Assembly (NCBI RefSeq): GCF_022919095.1
Contig: NZ_CP095073.1
Location: 992,001 to 1,056,000 of the forward strand
Direction of reading: 5' to 3'
DNA from: Halobacillus salinarum
GTDB taxonomy: Bacteria > Bacillota > Bacilli > Bacillales > Halobacillaceae
Length of the DNA stretch: 64,000 bases
In this document: positions 48,519 through 57,679 of the stretch, in pieces
Layout: each line of letters starts with the position of its first letter
Position numbering within the stretch: the stretch's first letter is position 1
Program-made: the position numbers and the translations under genes
Notes under the pieces: model-generated
Told to the model about the DNA's origin: nothing
Database searches by the model: none
What the model saw: the letters and a program-made list of their open reading frames with translations, nothing else

Positions 48519-49850
48519 ATGGGAGACTATCAATTTGAAAGAACCTATTTTTATAACTTTATTGTATTAATTCTATTAATAGTCATAACTGGAGTTTTTA
48601 TATTATTTACTTCTTCCGTAATTATAGATATATGTAGTTTAATCTTTTTAGTATTTTCTTCAATTATTGTAATTAAATTTGATATAATGCACCCATATAC
48701 ATGGTATCTCCCATTCTTTTTGCTTTATTCAATATCACAGCCACTTTTGGTTATTTTAGGTTGGTCTATATATAATGAAGAAATAATGAATTCAGCATTG
48801 ATAATGCAGTGGGTAGCGATGAGTGTATTTATTATTGTTATTACTCCTAAAAAAAGAAAATATAATCTCAATAAATATAATGAAAAAATAAGAAAAGCAC
48901 ATAACCTTATCCCAATTACAAAAATAGTGTACACAATTTCATTAATAATGATTTCTTTTTATTTAATTTCTATTATCGGGAGTGGTGCAAAAGTAAAAGT
49001 AGATATTACTCAAGGCGTAGCGTCTAATAATCTAAATTCTTTTGCTTCATTAGCTTACATGAGCTTTGGTTTATTATATTCTTATGAGTTAATTAAAAAT
49101 AATAAAATTCCTAAGATGCTTACGATAATTACTGTGGCATGGACATTGGTTACTTTTCTAATCAGTGGGGAAAGAGATATATTATTAAAATTCATTTGGT
49201 GTATATCTTTACTTTACTTCTTGGTTCAAAGCATATCTAAATATAAAATCGTAATAATGGGTTTTTTGGGAGTATCAATCATTCCTATATTGCAGAATTT
49301 TAAAAATTTCGGTTTAACGGGTGAGACTAGAGGTTTTTCAAGTAGTAGTTTTATTATTGATTTCTTAAGATCAGAGTTTAATTCTGCTGGGGATAATTTA
49401 AACCTTGTTATTAGTAATTTTAATTGGGACAATTTTTTGTTAGGCCGTAGTTTAATCTGGGACTTTAAAAGAGTATTTTTTTACATGGGTGAATCTACCA
49501 CTCAGTGGTTTAATGAAACCTTTTATCTCGATAGTGTACATGGACAGGGATTTACAATTGTAGGAGAGGGATATGTTAATTTAGGTGTGATAGGTGTCAT
49601 AATTTGGTTTCTAATTATTTCTTTCATAGTTAGAGTTCTTTATTTAAACAGCACCCTTAACATAATTTGGTTGAATATATATATTTTATCAATGCCTATG
49701 TTTATTTACGTGACTAGGGCAGATTTTGCAAACTTATTATCCGGTGTTTTTAAGCAAATAATTCTACCTTTAGTAGTTCTGTATTTAGTTAAAATAATAT
49801 TAGAGAGAAGAAGAGGGTTCTACAAATACAGTAGGGTTCTTGAGGAGTAA
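48519..49850 (+). CDS. Wzy-like oligosaccharide repeat-unit polymerase
   Basis: 443 residues, about eleven transmembrane helices with one larger external loop near residues 315-365 (ESTTQWFNETFYLDSVHGQGF). No soluble domain. This topology, the poor conservation, and the place between dehydratase and flippase point to the polymerase that links lipid-carried repeat units on the outer face. Visible similarity is by pattern, not motif. GAAGGTG precedes the ATG. Very AT-rich. Confidence 0.78.
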   Translation: MGDYQFERTYFYNFIVLILLIVITGVFILFTSSVIIDICSLIFLVFSSIIVIKFDIMHPYTWYLPFFLLYSISQPLLVILGWSIYNEEIMNSALIMQWVAMSVFIIVITPKKRKYNLNKYNEKIRKAHNLIPITKIVYTISLIMISFYLISIIGSGAKVKVDITQGVASNNLNSFASLAYMSFGLLYSYELIKNNKIPKMLTIITVAWTLVTFLISGERDILLKFIWCISLLYFLVQSISKYKIVIMGFLGVSIIPILQNFKNFGLTGETRGFSSSSFIIDFLRSEFNSAGDNLNLVISNFNWDNFLLGRSLIWDFKRVFFYMGESTTQWFNETFYLDSVHGQGFTIVGEGYVNLGVIGVIIWFLIISFIVRVLYLNSTLNIIWLNIYILSMPMFIYVTRADFANLLSGVFKQIILPLVVLYLVKIILERRRGFYKYSRVLEE

Positions 49851-49855
49851 GTCTT

Positions 49856-51376
49856 ATGAAAATAAAAAAAGAAGAAAACATCAAGCAAAATTCAGGAAAT
49901 AAAAAAACTGTTAGTGGATTAGTCTGGATGTTCTCTGGGTCAAGTGTCCAAATATTTCTTCAGTTTCTTGTGAATATATTTTTAGCAAGACTTTTAACTC
50001 CCTCAGAATTTGGGATTGCTGGTATGGCTACAATTGTTATATCATTTTCAACTATAGTTTCTATGGTTGGGGTTGGTCAGGCACTAATACAAAGAAAAGT
50101 TTTGAATGATGCCCACATTAATACTGCTTTTACTATATCAATTGTAATTAATACTATTCTTGCAGTGGGAATATTTTTCTTTTCAAATTCAATAGCAACT
50201 TTTTTTGATACCCCGAAATTAGGAAATGTGTTAGAAATTTTGTCTGTAACTTTCGTAATACAAGGGGTTTCTACGGTTGCCGAATCTTTGCTACAGAGGA
50301 AATTGGAGTTTAAATTAATTGCTAAAATACAAATGGCCTCATTTTTAGTATATGGTTTTTCGGGCTTATTGTTAGCAGCATTTTCGTATGGCTATTGGTC
50401 GTTAGTTTTGGCAAGTGTATTACAAATAACTTTTAAAAGCCTTATTTCAATCATTAAACAGCCACATTCAAAAAAAATAAAAATAAATATTTCTGCATTA
50501 AAAGAGTTGTTGTATTTTGGTGGTGGTCTATCATTAGCAAAGTTGAGTAATCAAATAGCGTTGCAAGGAGATAATCTAATAGTTGGTAGATTCCTAGGAG
50601 CGGGGGCACTTGGTTTATACGGAAGAGCGTATCAATTGATGGTAATGCCTGCAAATTTATTTGGCCAAGTACTAAATAAAGTTTTATTCCCGTCAATGTC
50701 AAAGCTACAATCTGATAATGACAGATTGAAAGGGATATATGAAAAAGGTATTTCTGTGATTTCAATTCTAGTTTTACCATTAACAGTAGTATTTATTGTA
50801 CTAGCCAAAGAAATCATATTGGTTTTATTTGGAGAAAAATGGGTCTCGTTAGAAGGGCCCTTCATTGTACTTTCAATGGGGATGCTCTTTAGATCAAGTT
50901 ATAAAATAAGTGACTCATTAGCAAAGGCTAAAGGAGCAGTATACAAAAGGGCATGGAGACAGATTATTTATGCAACCTGTATTATTTTCGGTGCTTATAT
51001 AGGTAGTCACTGGGGTATCCTGGGTGTAAGCATTGGTGTTTTAATCGCACTTAAAATTAATTATTTTATGATGGCACACCTTTGTATAAAAATAGTGAAA
51101 TATAAGTGGAGGTCATTTTTACTTGCTCACTTACCTTCAGTAGTACTTTCAACCTTAGTGTACGTAGAGATTAATATTATGACAGATTTATTTAGAGAAC
51201 ATTTTTCTTCTATATTAACTTTAGTCTTCTCATTAATTGTAACTCTAATTTGGTATCTATTTATATTAATTTTAAATCCATTAGGAATGTTTTCATTATA
51301 TAAAGACACTGCCATACAGTTTCTATCAGTTTTTAATAAGCAAACCAAAAGACTAAATTTAAGTAAAGTTAAATAA
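49856..51376 (+). CDS. Wzx-like polysaccharide flippase
   Basis: 506 residues, twelve to fourteen transmembrane helices. N-terminal SGLVWMFSGSSVQIFLQFLVNIFLARLLTPSEFGIAGMA is characteristic of the polysaccharide transport (MOP/PST) family, as is GDNLIVGRFLGAGALGLYGRAYQL in the middle. It flips undecaprenyl-linked repeat units to the outside. Starts six bases after the polymerase stop. Confidence 0.92.
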   Translation: MKIKKEENIKQNSGNKKTVSGLVWMFSGSSVQIFLQFLVNIFLARLLTPSEFGIAGMATIVISFSTIVSMVGVGQALIQRKVLNDAHINTAFTISIVINTILAVGIFFFSNSIATFFDTPKLGNVLEILSVTFVIQGVSTVAESLLQRKLEFKLIAKIQMASFLVYGFSGLLLAAFSYGYWSLVLASVLQITFKSLISIIKQPHSKKIKINISALKELLYFGGGLSLAKLSNQIALQGDNLIVGRFLGAGALGLYGRAYQLMVMPANLFGQVLNKVLFPSMSKLQSDNDRLKGIYEKGISVISILVLPLTVVFIVLAKEIILVLFGEKWVSLEGPFIVLSMGMLFRSSYKISDSLAKAKGAVYKRAWRQIIYATCIIFGAYIGSHWGILGVSIGVLIALKINYFMMAHLCIKIVKYKWRSFLLAHLPSVVLSTLVYVEINIMTDLFREHFSSILTLVFSLIVTLIWYLFILILNPLGMFSLYKDTAIQFLSVFNKQTKRLNLSKVK

Positions 51377-51396
51377 TGTTTGAGAGGATCCTTTTT

Positions 51397-52332
51397 ATGA
51401 AAAATACAAATCTCCCGATTTTCATAGGTGGTTGTGGTAGAAGTGGAACTACACTGCTTGGCTCTATGTTAGGAGCACATAAAGATTGTTTATGTATACC
51501 AGAATCACAATTTAAAACTGATATGATAAATGAATTTGATAAAAATAATATTAATGAACTCGTTATTTCTATAAAAAACAATGTCAGATTTAGATTGTGG
51601 AATTTAGACATTAATACAATTTCGATTGAAAACATTAACAGTTATGGTGATGTTCTAGAGTTCTTTATTAATGAATATTCAAAAAAAGTTAGTAGAAGTA
51701 ACTTCAAAATGTGGATAGATCATACCCCTAATAATTTAGAATATGTCAAACAACTTAAAGAAATATATCCACAGGCCAAGTTTATACATTTAGTCAGAGA
51801 TGGCCGGGGTGTAGCATCTTCAATCATACCTCTTGATTGGGGACCAAATACTGTTAAAAGCGCTGCTAATTTATGGAAAACAAAGCTATCTTATGGTCTG
51901 GCAGCTGAACAGTTTGTAAATAAAGATGACATTTTCAGAGTGAAATATGAAGAACTTGTGATAGATCCAGAAAAAACGTTAAAAGAGATTTGTGAATTTT
52001 TAGGGATTGTGTTTCAGAAATCAATGATTGATGGAAATGGATTTTCGCCACCTAAATATACAACAAAACAACATGATTTGGTAGGTACAAAACCCAATAA
52101 AAGTAGAACCGAAGCGTGGAAACATAAATTAGATAGTAGAGAGATAGAGATTTTTGAATGTTTAACAGCAGATCTACTTGAGTGTATGGGTTATTCAAGG
52201 TTATACGAAGGAAGTTATAGTGATATTAATAGAAGAGAACTTATATTTTTAAATATAAAAGAGTTAAGCAGATATTTTTATAATAGAATACATTATCAAA
52301 TTAGACGAAATAAAAATATTAAAATTAATTAA
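51397..52332 (+). CDS. PAPS-dependent sulfotransferase 1
   Basis: 311 residues, soluble. The PAPS 5'-phosphosulfate loop GGCGRSGTTLLGSML (about 11-25) and the 3'-phosphate motif IHLVRDGRGVASSI (Arg134, Ser141) identify a sulfotransferase of the Sulfotransfer_3 type. It would move sulfate from PAPS to a hydroxyl of the sugar chain or its precursor. ATG 51397 with GAGAGG at good distance; an ATG at 51376 overlaps the flippase stop. Presence of a second, different sulfotransferase next to it suggests two sulfation positions. Confidence 0.9.
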   Translation: MKNTNLPIFIGGCGRSGTTLLGSMLGAHKDCLCIPESQFKTDMINEFDKNNINELVISIKNNVRFRLWNLDINTISIENINSYGDVLEFFINEYSKKVSRSNFKMWIDHTPNNLEYVKQLKEIYPQAKFIHLVRDGRGVASSIIPLDWGPNTVKSAANLWKTKLSYGLAAEQFVNKDDIFRVKYEELVIDPEKTLKEICEFLGIVFQKSMIDGNGFSPPKYTTKQHDLVGTKPNKSRTEAWKHKLDSREIEIFECLTADLLECMGYSRLYEGSYSDINRRELIFLNIKELSRYFYNRIHYQIRRNKNIKIN

Positions 52333-52347
52333 GGATTTAGGTGATGA

Positions 52348-53175
52348 ATGTTGAATTTAAGTGAGGTTATTAAAAGGTTAAAATTCCCATATAGATTAAT
52401 TACTTCTAAACAAAGAATGCTACCTAACTTCTTAATTGTAGGGGTTCAAAAAGGAGGAACAACTTCTTTATACAATTATCTTGTCCAGCATCCACAAGTG
52501 ATGTCGTCAAATAGAAAAGAAGTACATTATTTTGACAATAATTTTTCAAAAGGAGAATCTTGGTATAAAGCCCATTTTCCAACATGTGATAAATCTGGCA
52601 ACGTTATAACTGGCGATGCTAGCCCTTATTACTTTTATCACCCTTTAGTTCCACAAAGAGTTTACGAAAGTTCACCCGATATGAAGATTATAGTGTTATT
52701 AAGAGATCCTATAAAAAGGGCTTATTCTCATTATAATCATAATATTAAAAATGGAAGAGAAGATAGGCCCTTTGAAAAGGCAATTAATGATGAACAATCA
52801 ATCATAGAAAGTGAAGAAAAAAAGCTACTAAAGAATAGAAAAAGCTCAAGTTACTTTCATCAACATTATTCTTACCTTTCTCGCGGACTTTATTACGAAC
52901 AATTAAAAAGGTGGCTTGAATTTTTTCCGGAAGAGCAAATTTGTGTGTTAAATAGTGAAGAATTTTACAATTCTCCCTCTACAAGCTTTAATCAAGTAAC
53001 TGACTTCTTAGAAATTGACAATTGGGAACCTAAAGAATTTAAGGTTTTTAATAAAGGGAATAATTATGAAGAAATTCCAAGTGAAATATTTAATAGATTG
53101 AAAGATTACTACACAATTCCTAATACACAATTATTTAAATTAATTTCAAAAGACTATGAATGGGATTTACGATAG
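52348..53175 (+). CDS. PAPS-dependent sulfotransferase 2 (heparan-sulfotransferase-like)
   Basis: 275 residues. The 5'-phosphosulfate loop FLIVGVQKGGTTSLYNYL has the catalytic Lys35; the 3'-phosphate motif is IIVLLRDPIKRAYSHYNH (Arg119, Ser127). EVHYFD and the long insertion with RGLYYEQLKRWLEFF match the Sulfotransfer_1 group, which includes heparan-type sugar sulfotransferases and NodH-like enzymes. Only 15 bases after the first sulfotransferase. The start could be ATG 52348 or TTG 52351; AGGTGAT lies just upstream. Confidence 0.92.
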   Translation: MLNLSEVIKRLKFPYRLITSKQRMLPNFLIVGVQKGGTTSLYNYLVQHPQVMSSNRKEVHYFDNNFSKGESWYKAHFPTCDKSGNVITGDASPYYFYHPLVPQRVYESSPDMKIIVLLRDPIKRAYSHYNHNIKNGREDRPFEKAINDEQSIIESEEKKLLKNRKSSSYFHQHYSYLSRGLYYEQLKRWLEFFPEEQICVLNSEEFYNSPSTSFNQVTDFLEIDNWEPKEFKVFNKGNNYEEIPSEIFNRLKDYYTIPNTQLFKLISKDYEWDLR

Positions 53176-53203
53176 TTTTATTACATTAAAAGGGGGAGAT
53201 TAT

Positions 53204-53785
53204 ATGATAGACACAGGACGTAGTAAGTTTATAAAATATCAGTGGTTATTGAATATCTTATATTCTTTATCTTTGATTTTCCCTAAGAAATCCCTAGAGT
53301 ATTCTTGGAGATTATTAGATTTGTGTCCTGGAATAGTTGGTGTAGGATTCAGATACATCATAATTAAAAGATTAACTAGTAAATGTGGCCATAATATTTA
53401 TGTGGGTCCTTTTGTGGAAGTGAAAAATTGGGGGAATATTGAAATAGGGGATAATGTAAGTATCCATAACAATTGTTATATCGATGGTTATGGCGGATTA
53501 ACTATAGGTGATAATACTTCTATTGCACATAACTCATCAATATTAACTTTTGAACACAGTTGGTCTAATTCAGATATTCCTATTAAATACAATGCTTTAA
53601 CTAAATCTCAAGTCCTTATCGAAGAGGATGTTTGGGTAGGTTGTGGAGTCAGAATCTTAGCAGGTAGTAATATAGAAACTCGCTCTATAGTTGCAGCTGG
53701 AGCGGTAATAAATTCAAAAGTAGAGTCTCAAACCATTGTAGGAGGAGTACCTGCTAAAAAGATTAAAGATATTAGTGATGGATAA
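53204..53785 (+). CDS. Hexapeptide-repeat acyltransferase
   Basis: 193 residues. Left-handed beta-helix repeats from about 65 on (IEIGDNVSIHNNCYIDG, LTIGDNTSIAHNSSILT, VWVGCGVRILAGSNIETRS, AAGAVINSKVES) and the end VGGVPAKKI, as in WcaF/maltose O-acetyltransferase. Likely O-acetylates a sugar of the repeat unit with acetyl-CoA. ATG 53204 after GGGGGAG is preferred over an ATG at 53156 inside the sulfotransferase gene. Confidence 0.9.
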   Translation: MIDTGRSKFIKYQWLLNILYSLSLIFPKKSLEYSWRLLDLCPGIVGVGFRYIIIKRLTSKCGHNIYVGPFVEVKNWGNIEIGDNVSIHNNCYIDGYGGLTIGDNTSIAHNSSILTFEHSWSNSDIPIKYNALTKSQVLIEEDVWVGCGVRILAGSNIETRSIVAAGAVINSKVESQTIVGGVPAKKIKDISDG

Positions 53786-53798
53786 AGGTGGAGATAGA

Positions 53799-55007
53799 TT
53801 GAAAGCGATTTTTGTTCATGACCATAAATTTATAATTGACGAAAAAGATAATTTTTATTCTTATGGAAAACTAACCTCCCAAAGTTGGAAAAGGTATCTA
53901 GATGTGTTTAATGAACTTTCAGTTGTGGCTAGGGCCAGAAATTTGAATAATGATGATGAAATTCAAAAGTTATCTAATTCAAATAGGGAAGGAGTTAGGT
54001 TTATTCCTTTAGAATCTATTTCTAGTGTTAAGGGATTAATATTTGATAGAAAAAAGATCAAAAAGGAGCTTACGGAAATAATAAATGAAACAGATGTTAT
54101 TATTGCAAGAGTCCCGAGCATGTTTGGTAGGCTAGCAATTTCTATAGCTAAAGACTTAGGTAAACCATATGCTGTAGAAGTTGTTGCAGATGCATGGGAT
54201 GAGCTATGGAATTATGGGAATGTGAAAGGTAAACTTTTTGCACCAATTTCTTATTTTAGTACTCGAAAGTCAATTAATAATGCTCCTTTCGCAATCTATG
54301 TGACTAAAAATTTTTTACAAACCAGATACCCTAATCGAGGGTATTCTACGAATGCATCAAATGTGGAATTAGCTGACACTGATGAGAGAATCCTTAATAG
54401 AAGACTTGAAAAAATTAAAAAAACAAATAATGAAATTAGTTTAGGGCTAATTGGTTCTCTATCTTCTGGATATAAAGGAATAGATACAGCAATAAAAGCT
54501 TTAAGTGAGATAGGAGACAAAATCAATTTTAAATTGCACATTTTGGGTGATGGAAATCCTGCCAGGTGGAGAAAAATGGCTGTTAAACATGGAGTATCGG
54601 ATAGAATCATTTTCGATGGTACATTACCGAAAAATGATGTATTCCAATGGTTAGATAAAGTTGATATCTATATTCACCCAAGTAGACAAGAAGGTCTTCC
54701 AAGAGCTGTAATTGAAGCTATGAGTAGAGGGTGTCCAGTTATAGCATCGACTACCGCTGGAATTCCAGAATTGATAAAAAATGAGTACCTTCATAAACCT
54801 AAAAATCATAAAAAATTATCAAAGTTATTAGAACTTTTCACTAATAATAAAAATATATTATCAGAGCAAGCCAAAATTAACTTTAGAGAGGCAAATAAAT
54901 ATAGGTCGAAATTAATTGAGGAAAAAAGATACAATTTTTGGAGTGAATTTAGAAAATATTCTCAGGGTGTCATAGACGAAAGAAAGCTCAATGGAATAGG
55001 CAAATAA
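53799..55007 (+). CDS. GT4 glycosyltransferase
   Basis: 402 residues, GT-B fold. The C-terminal donor domain shows LGLIGSLSSGYKGIDTAIKAL, and the E-x7-E region HPSRQEGLPRAVIEAMSRGCPVIA typical of family GT4. Adds one sugar of the repeat unit; donor unknown. TTG 53799 is chosen because AAAGGTGGAG precedes it; an earlier ATG lies in the acyltransferase 3' end. Confidence 0.9.
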   Translation: MKAIFVHDHKFIIDEKDNFYSYGKLTSQSWKRYLDVFNELSVVARARNLNNDDEIQKLSNSNREGVRFIPLESISSVKGLIFDRKKIKKELTEIINETDVIIARVPSMFGRLAISIAKDLGKPYAVEVVADAWDELWNYGNVKGKLFAPISYFSTRKSINNAPFAIYVTKNFLQTRYPNRGYSTNASNVELADTDERILNRRLEKIKKTNNEISLGLIGSLSSGYKGIDTAIKALSEIGDKINFKLHILGDGNPARWRKMAVKHGVSDRIIFDGTLPKNDVFQWLDKVDIYIHPSRQEGLPRAVIEAMSRGCPVIASTTAGIPELIKNEYLHKPKNHKKLSKLLELFTNNKNILSEQAKINFREANKYRSKLIEEKRYNFWSEFRKYSQGVIDERKLNGIGK

Positions 55008-55025
55008 TTAGTATGGAGGTTACTA

Positions 55026-56186
55026 ATGACAAGAAAAATTTTACATGTTGCGACAATTGATTTCACAATTAGTAAAATGCTACTTGATAAAATGAAAGAA
55101 TTAGAAAAATTCGAGTATGAAGTAGAATTTATGTCTGATACTACTAAATTCATGTCAGATAATACTAATTATTTGGAGACAATAAAGAATGCTGGATTTA
55201 AACATCATGCTCTAGAAATGAAGAGAACTATCTCCCCTTTTAATGATATTTTAAGTGTTTATAGAATGTATAAATTTTTTAAATCAAATTCTTTTGAAAT
55301 CATACATACTCATACCGCCAAAGCTGGTTTTATAGGTAGAGTGTCTGCTTGGCTAGCTAAGCAACCAATAATTGTACATACTAGTCATGGATTGCCTTTT
55401 TATGAGGGCCAATCTAAAATTAAAAATGTACTTTACAGATTTTTGGAGAAAATGTGTAGTAAATTATCCAAGGGGTATTTCTCTCAAAATTATGAAGATC
55501 TTGAAATTATTAAAAAGTTTGTACCTAAACATATTATTACAGGTTATGAAGGGAATGGAATTCCTCTAAAAAAACTAGATGAACAAGATTGTTTAACCAA
55601 TATTGAAATAGAGAAGTTTAAAAAAATTTTGGGTATTCCTCAGGATTATTTCGTCTTTTTTATGGGGGCAAGGTTTGAATCGGTTAAGAACCACGTAATG
55701 TTAATAAAAAGCTTACTAAATTTAAAAAACAGTAAAATTAAAATAATTTTTGCAGGGAATGGGCCGTTGTTCGAAAGGATAAAAAATTATTCAAAGCACT
55801 TAGGGGTCTCAAATTATTTATTATTTTTGGGTTACAGAGAGGATATCCCCAATCTTATTCAAATCTCAGATGCTGTAATTTTAACATCTGAAAAGGAGGG
55901 ATTACCAAGAATTTTAATGGAGTCGATGGCTTTTCGAAAACCCATATTAGCTACTGATGTTTTAGGGACTAGAGAATTAGTAGAAGATTATGCAACTGGT
56001 GAGTTGGTAGAATTAAACGACTATAATAATCTAACAAAAAAAATAGAAAATTGGTCTTCTTTAGAATTTGTTGAACAATTAAATAGATATGGAGAAAATG
56101 GAAGGAAAAGATTAGAAGAATATTTTACTGAAGCTAAAGTAGCAGAGCGTATCGACAATTTATATAAGGAAATAATGAAAGGGTGA
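55026..56186 (+). CDS. GT4 glycosyltransferase (EpsD/CapM-like)
   Basis: 386 residues, GT-B fold. The acceptor domain has HTHTAKAGFIGRVSAWLAKQ and IVHTSHGLPFYEG, the pattern of CapM/EpsD-type transferases acting early on lipid-linked sugar; the donor domain has ILTSEKEGLPRILMESMAFRKP. ATGGAGG precedes the ATG. Its stop overlaps the GTG region of the next gene. Confidence 0.92.
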   Translation: MTRKILHVATIDFTISKMLLDKMKELEKFEYEVEFMSDTTKFMSDNTNYLETIKNAGFKHHALEMKRTISPFNDILSVYRMYKFFKSNSFEIIHTHTAKAGFIGRVSAWLAKQPIIVHTSHGLPFYEGQSKIKNVLYRFLEKMCSKLSKGYFSQNYEDLEIIKKFVPKHIITGYEGNGIPLKKLDEQDCLTNIEIEKFKKILGIPQDYFVFFMGARFESVKNHVMLIKSLLNLKNSKIKIIFAGNGPLFERIKNYSKHLGVSNYLLFLGYREDIPNLIQISDAVILTSEKEGLPRILMESMAFRKPILATDVLGTRELVEDYATGELVELNDYNNLTKKIENWSSLEFVEQLNRYGENGRKRLEEYFTEAKVAERIDNLYKEIMKG

Positions 56187-56191
56187 TAGAT

Positions 56192-56749
56192 GTGAAAAGA
56201 GTAATAGATTTTATTGTGTCACTATTTTTAATTATCATCTTTACCCCTATAGTTATAATTTTTGTAATCTGGATTAAAATAGACTCTAAAGGGCCAGTTC
56301 TCTTCAGACAAAAGAGAGTAGGTCAATATGGTAATTATTTTACGATTTATAAATTCAGAACCATGAGGGTAGACACGCCAAACTTAGCTTCTGATTTAAT
56401 TGATCATAGAAAATATATTACTAAATCAGGCAATATTCTGAGGAAGACAAGTTTAGACGAAATTCCTCAGTTATTAAATATAATTAATGGAGAGATGAGT
56501 CTTGTAGGTCCCAGACCTGCCCTTTATAATCAGTACAATCTCATAGATAAAAGGAAAAAAGCGGGAATCGAAGAATTAAGACCTGGTTTAACTGGTTTAG
56601 CTCAAATTAATGGGAGAGATAATCTCCAAGATAAAGATAAAGTGTATTGGGATGAAAAATATAAAAACAATTCATCACTCTTTTTAGATATCAAAATTCT
56701 TATTAATACCTTTATAACTGTTTTTAATACTCAAAATATAAGAGGATGA
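56192..56749 (+). CDS. Initiating sugar-phosphate transferase (monotopic phosphoglycosyl transferase)
   Basis: 185 residues. One N-terminal re-entrant membrane helix (VIDFIVSLFLIIIFTPIVIIF), then KFRTMR, the catalytic DE pair in LRKTSLDEIPQLLNIINGEM, SLVGPRPAL and LRPGLTGLAQINGRD. It transfers sugar 1-phosphate to undecaprenyl phosphate and so starts the repeat unit (EpsL/PglC class). The substrate is probably the product of the CapD-type dehydratase pathway. GTG 56192 (AAGGG eight bases upstream) is preferred to GTG 56183. Confidence 0.93.
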   Translation: MKRVIDFIVSLFLIIIFTPIVIIFVIWIKIDSKGPVLFRQKRVGQYGNYFTIYKFRTMRVDTPNLASDLIDHRKYITKSGNILRKTSLDEIPQLLNIINGEMSLVGPRPALYNQYNLIDKRKKAGIEELRPGLTGLAQINGRDNLQDKDKVYWDEKYKNNSSLFLDIKILINTFITVFNTQNIRG

Positions 56750-56755
56750 TAATAC

Positions 56756-57625
56756 TTGACTACTTTAATAACAGGAGCAACAGGATTAATTGGTAGAGAC
56801 TTACTCAATTTATTATATGGAAATGGTCAACTAGAAAATCAAAATTTTCGGTTATTTGTAAGAGAAACCAGTGATGTAACTAATTTGAAGAAGATGGGTT
56901 TTGAATTATTCTATGGAGATATAGATAATAAAGACTCATTATTAAAAGCAACTAAAGATGTAGATGTAATTATTCATATTGTACAAATGAGGTATTCACC
57001 TAAGGTAGTAGATGTTGCTAATGAAAATAATGTGAAAAGAATTATTATTATAGGCACTACAGGGGTGTTTTCTAAATACAAAATGTATTCAGAAGAATAC
57101 AAGGAGTGTGAGGAATATATTAAAAGTCATAGTAAGGTTCCTTATGTTATTTTAAGACCAACTATGATCTACGGAAGTAAAAAAGATAAAAATGTTCATA
57201 AACTTGTGGAATTCATGAATAAGTATAGATTCTTTCCTGTTTTTGGTGATGGTAAAGGTAAGATGCAACCCATTTATTATCAAGATTTATCAAATGCTAT
57301 TTATTCAGTATATAATGATCAATCTATAGTTAATAATGCCTTTAATTTAGCTGGAAAAAACCAACTTAAATATGAAGACTTACTTATAGTTACTGCAAAT
57401 CAATTGAAAAAGAAAGTACTTATTATTAAAATTCCATTACCAATTTCTATATTATTAGTTTCTATTTATAATAAGCTCTCCAAAAAACCCAAATTAAAAT
57501 TAGAGCAGGTAAAGAGAATTAGTGAAGATAAAATTTTTGACTATTCAAATGCTGAAACTCAATTTAACTTTAGCCCCATATCCTTCGAAGAAGGTATTAA
57601 AAAACAAATTCACTCGATGTATTAG
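56756..57625 (+). CDS. NAD-dependent epimerase/dehydratase family protein
   Basis: 289 residues. Rossmann start TLITGATGLIGRDLLNLL. The expected YxxxK is not evident (sequence around KYKMYSEEYKECEEY), and IVQMRYSPKVVDVANENNVKRIIIIGTTGVF resembles atypical SDRs of the NmrA-like kind. It could be a 4-keto-sugar reductase acting after the dehydratase, as in EPS loci that pair these with a phosphoglycosyl transferase. TTG start, AGAGGATG upstream. Confidence 0.8.
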   Translation: MTTLITGATGLIGRDLLNLLYGNGQLENQNFRLFVRETSDVTNLKKMGFELFYGDIDNKDSLLKATKDVDVIIHIVQMRYSPKVVDVANENNVKRIIIIGTTGVFSKYKMYSEEYKECEEYIKSHSKVPYVILRPTMIYGSKKDKNVHKLVEFMNKYRFFPVFGDGKGKMQPIYYQDLSNAIYSVYNDQSIVNNAFNLAGKNQLKYEDLLIVTANQLKKKVLIIKIPLPISILLVSIYNKLSKKPKLKLEQVKRISEDKIFDYSNAETQFNFSPISFEEGIKKQIHSMY

Positions 57626-57679
57626 CAAAATGAAATAATTTAAAATTCTTATAATAAAAAAGGGAAGACTGGTGATACT

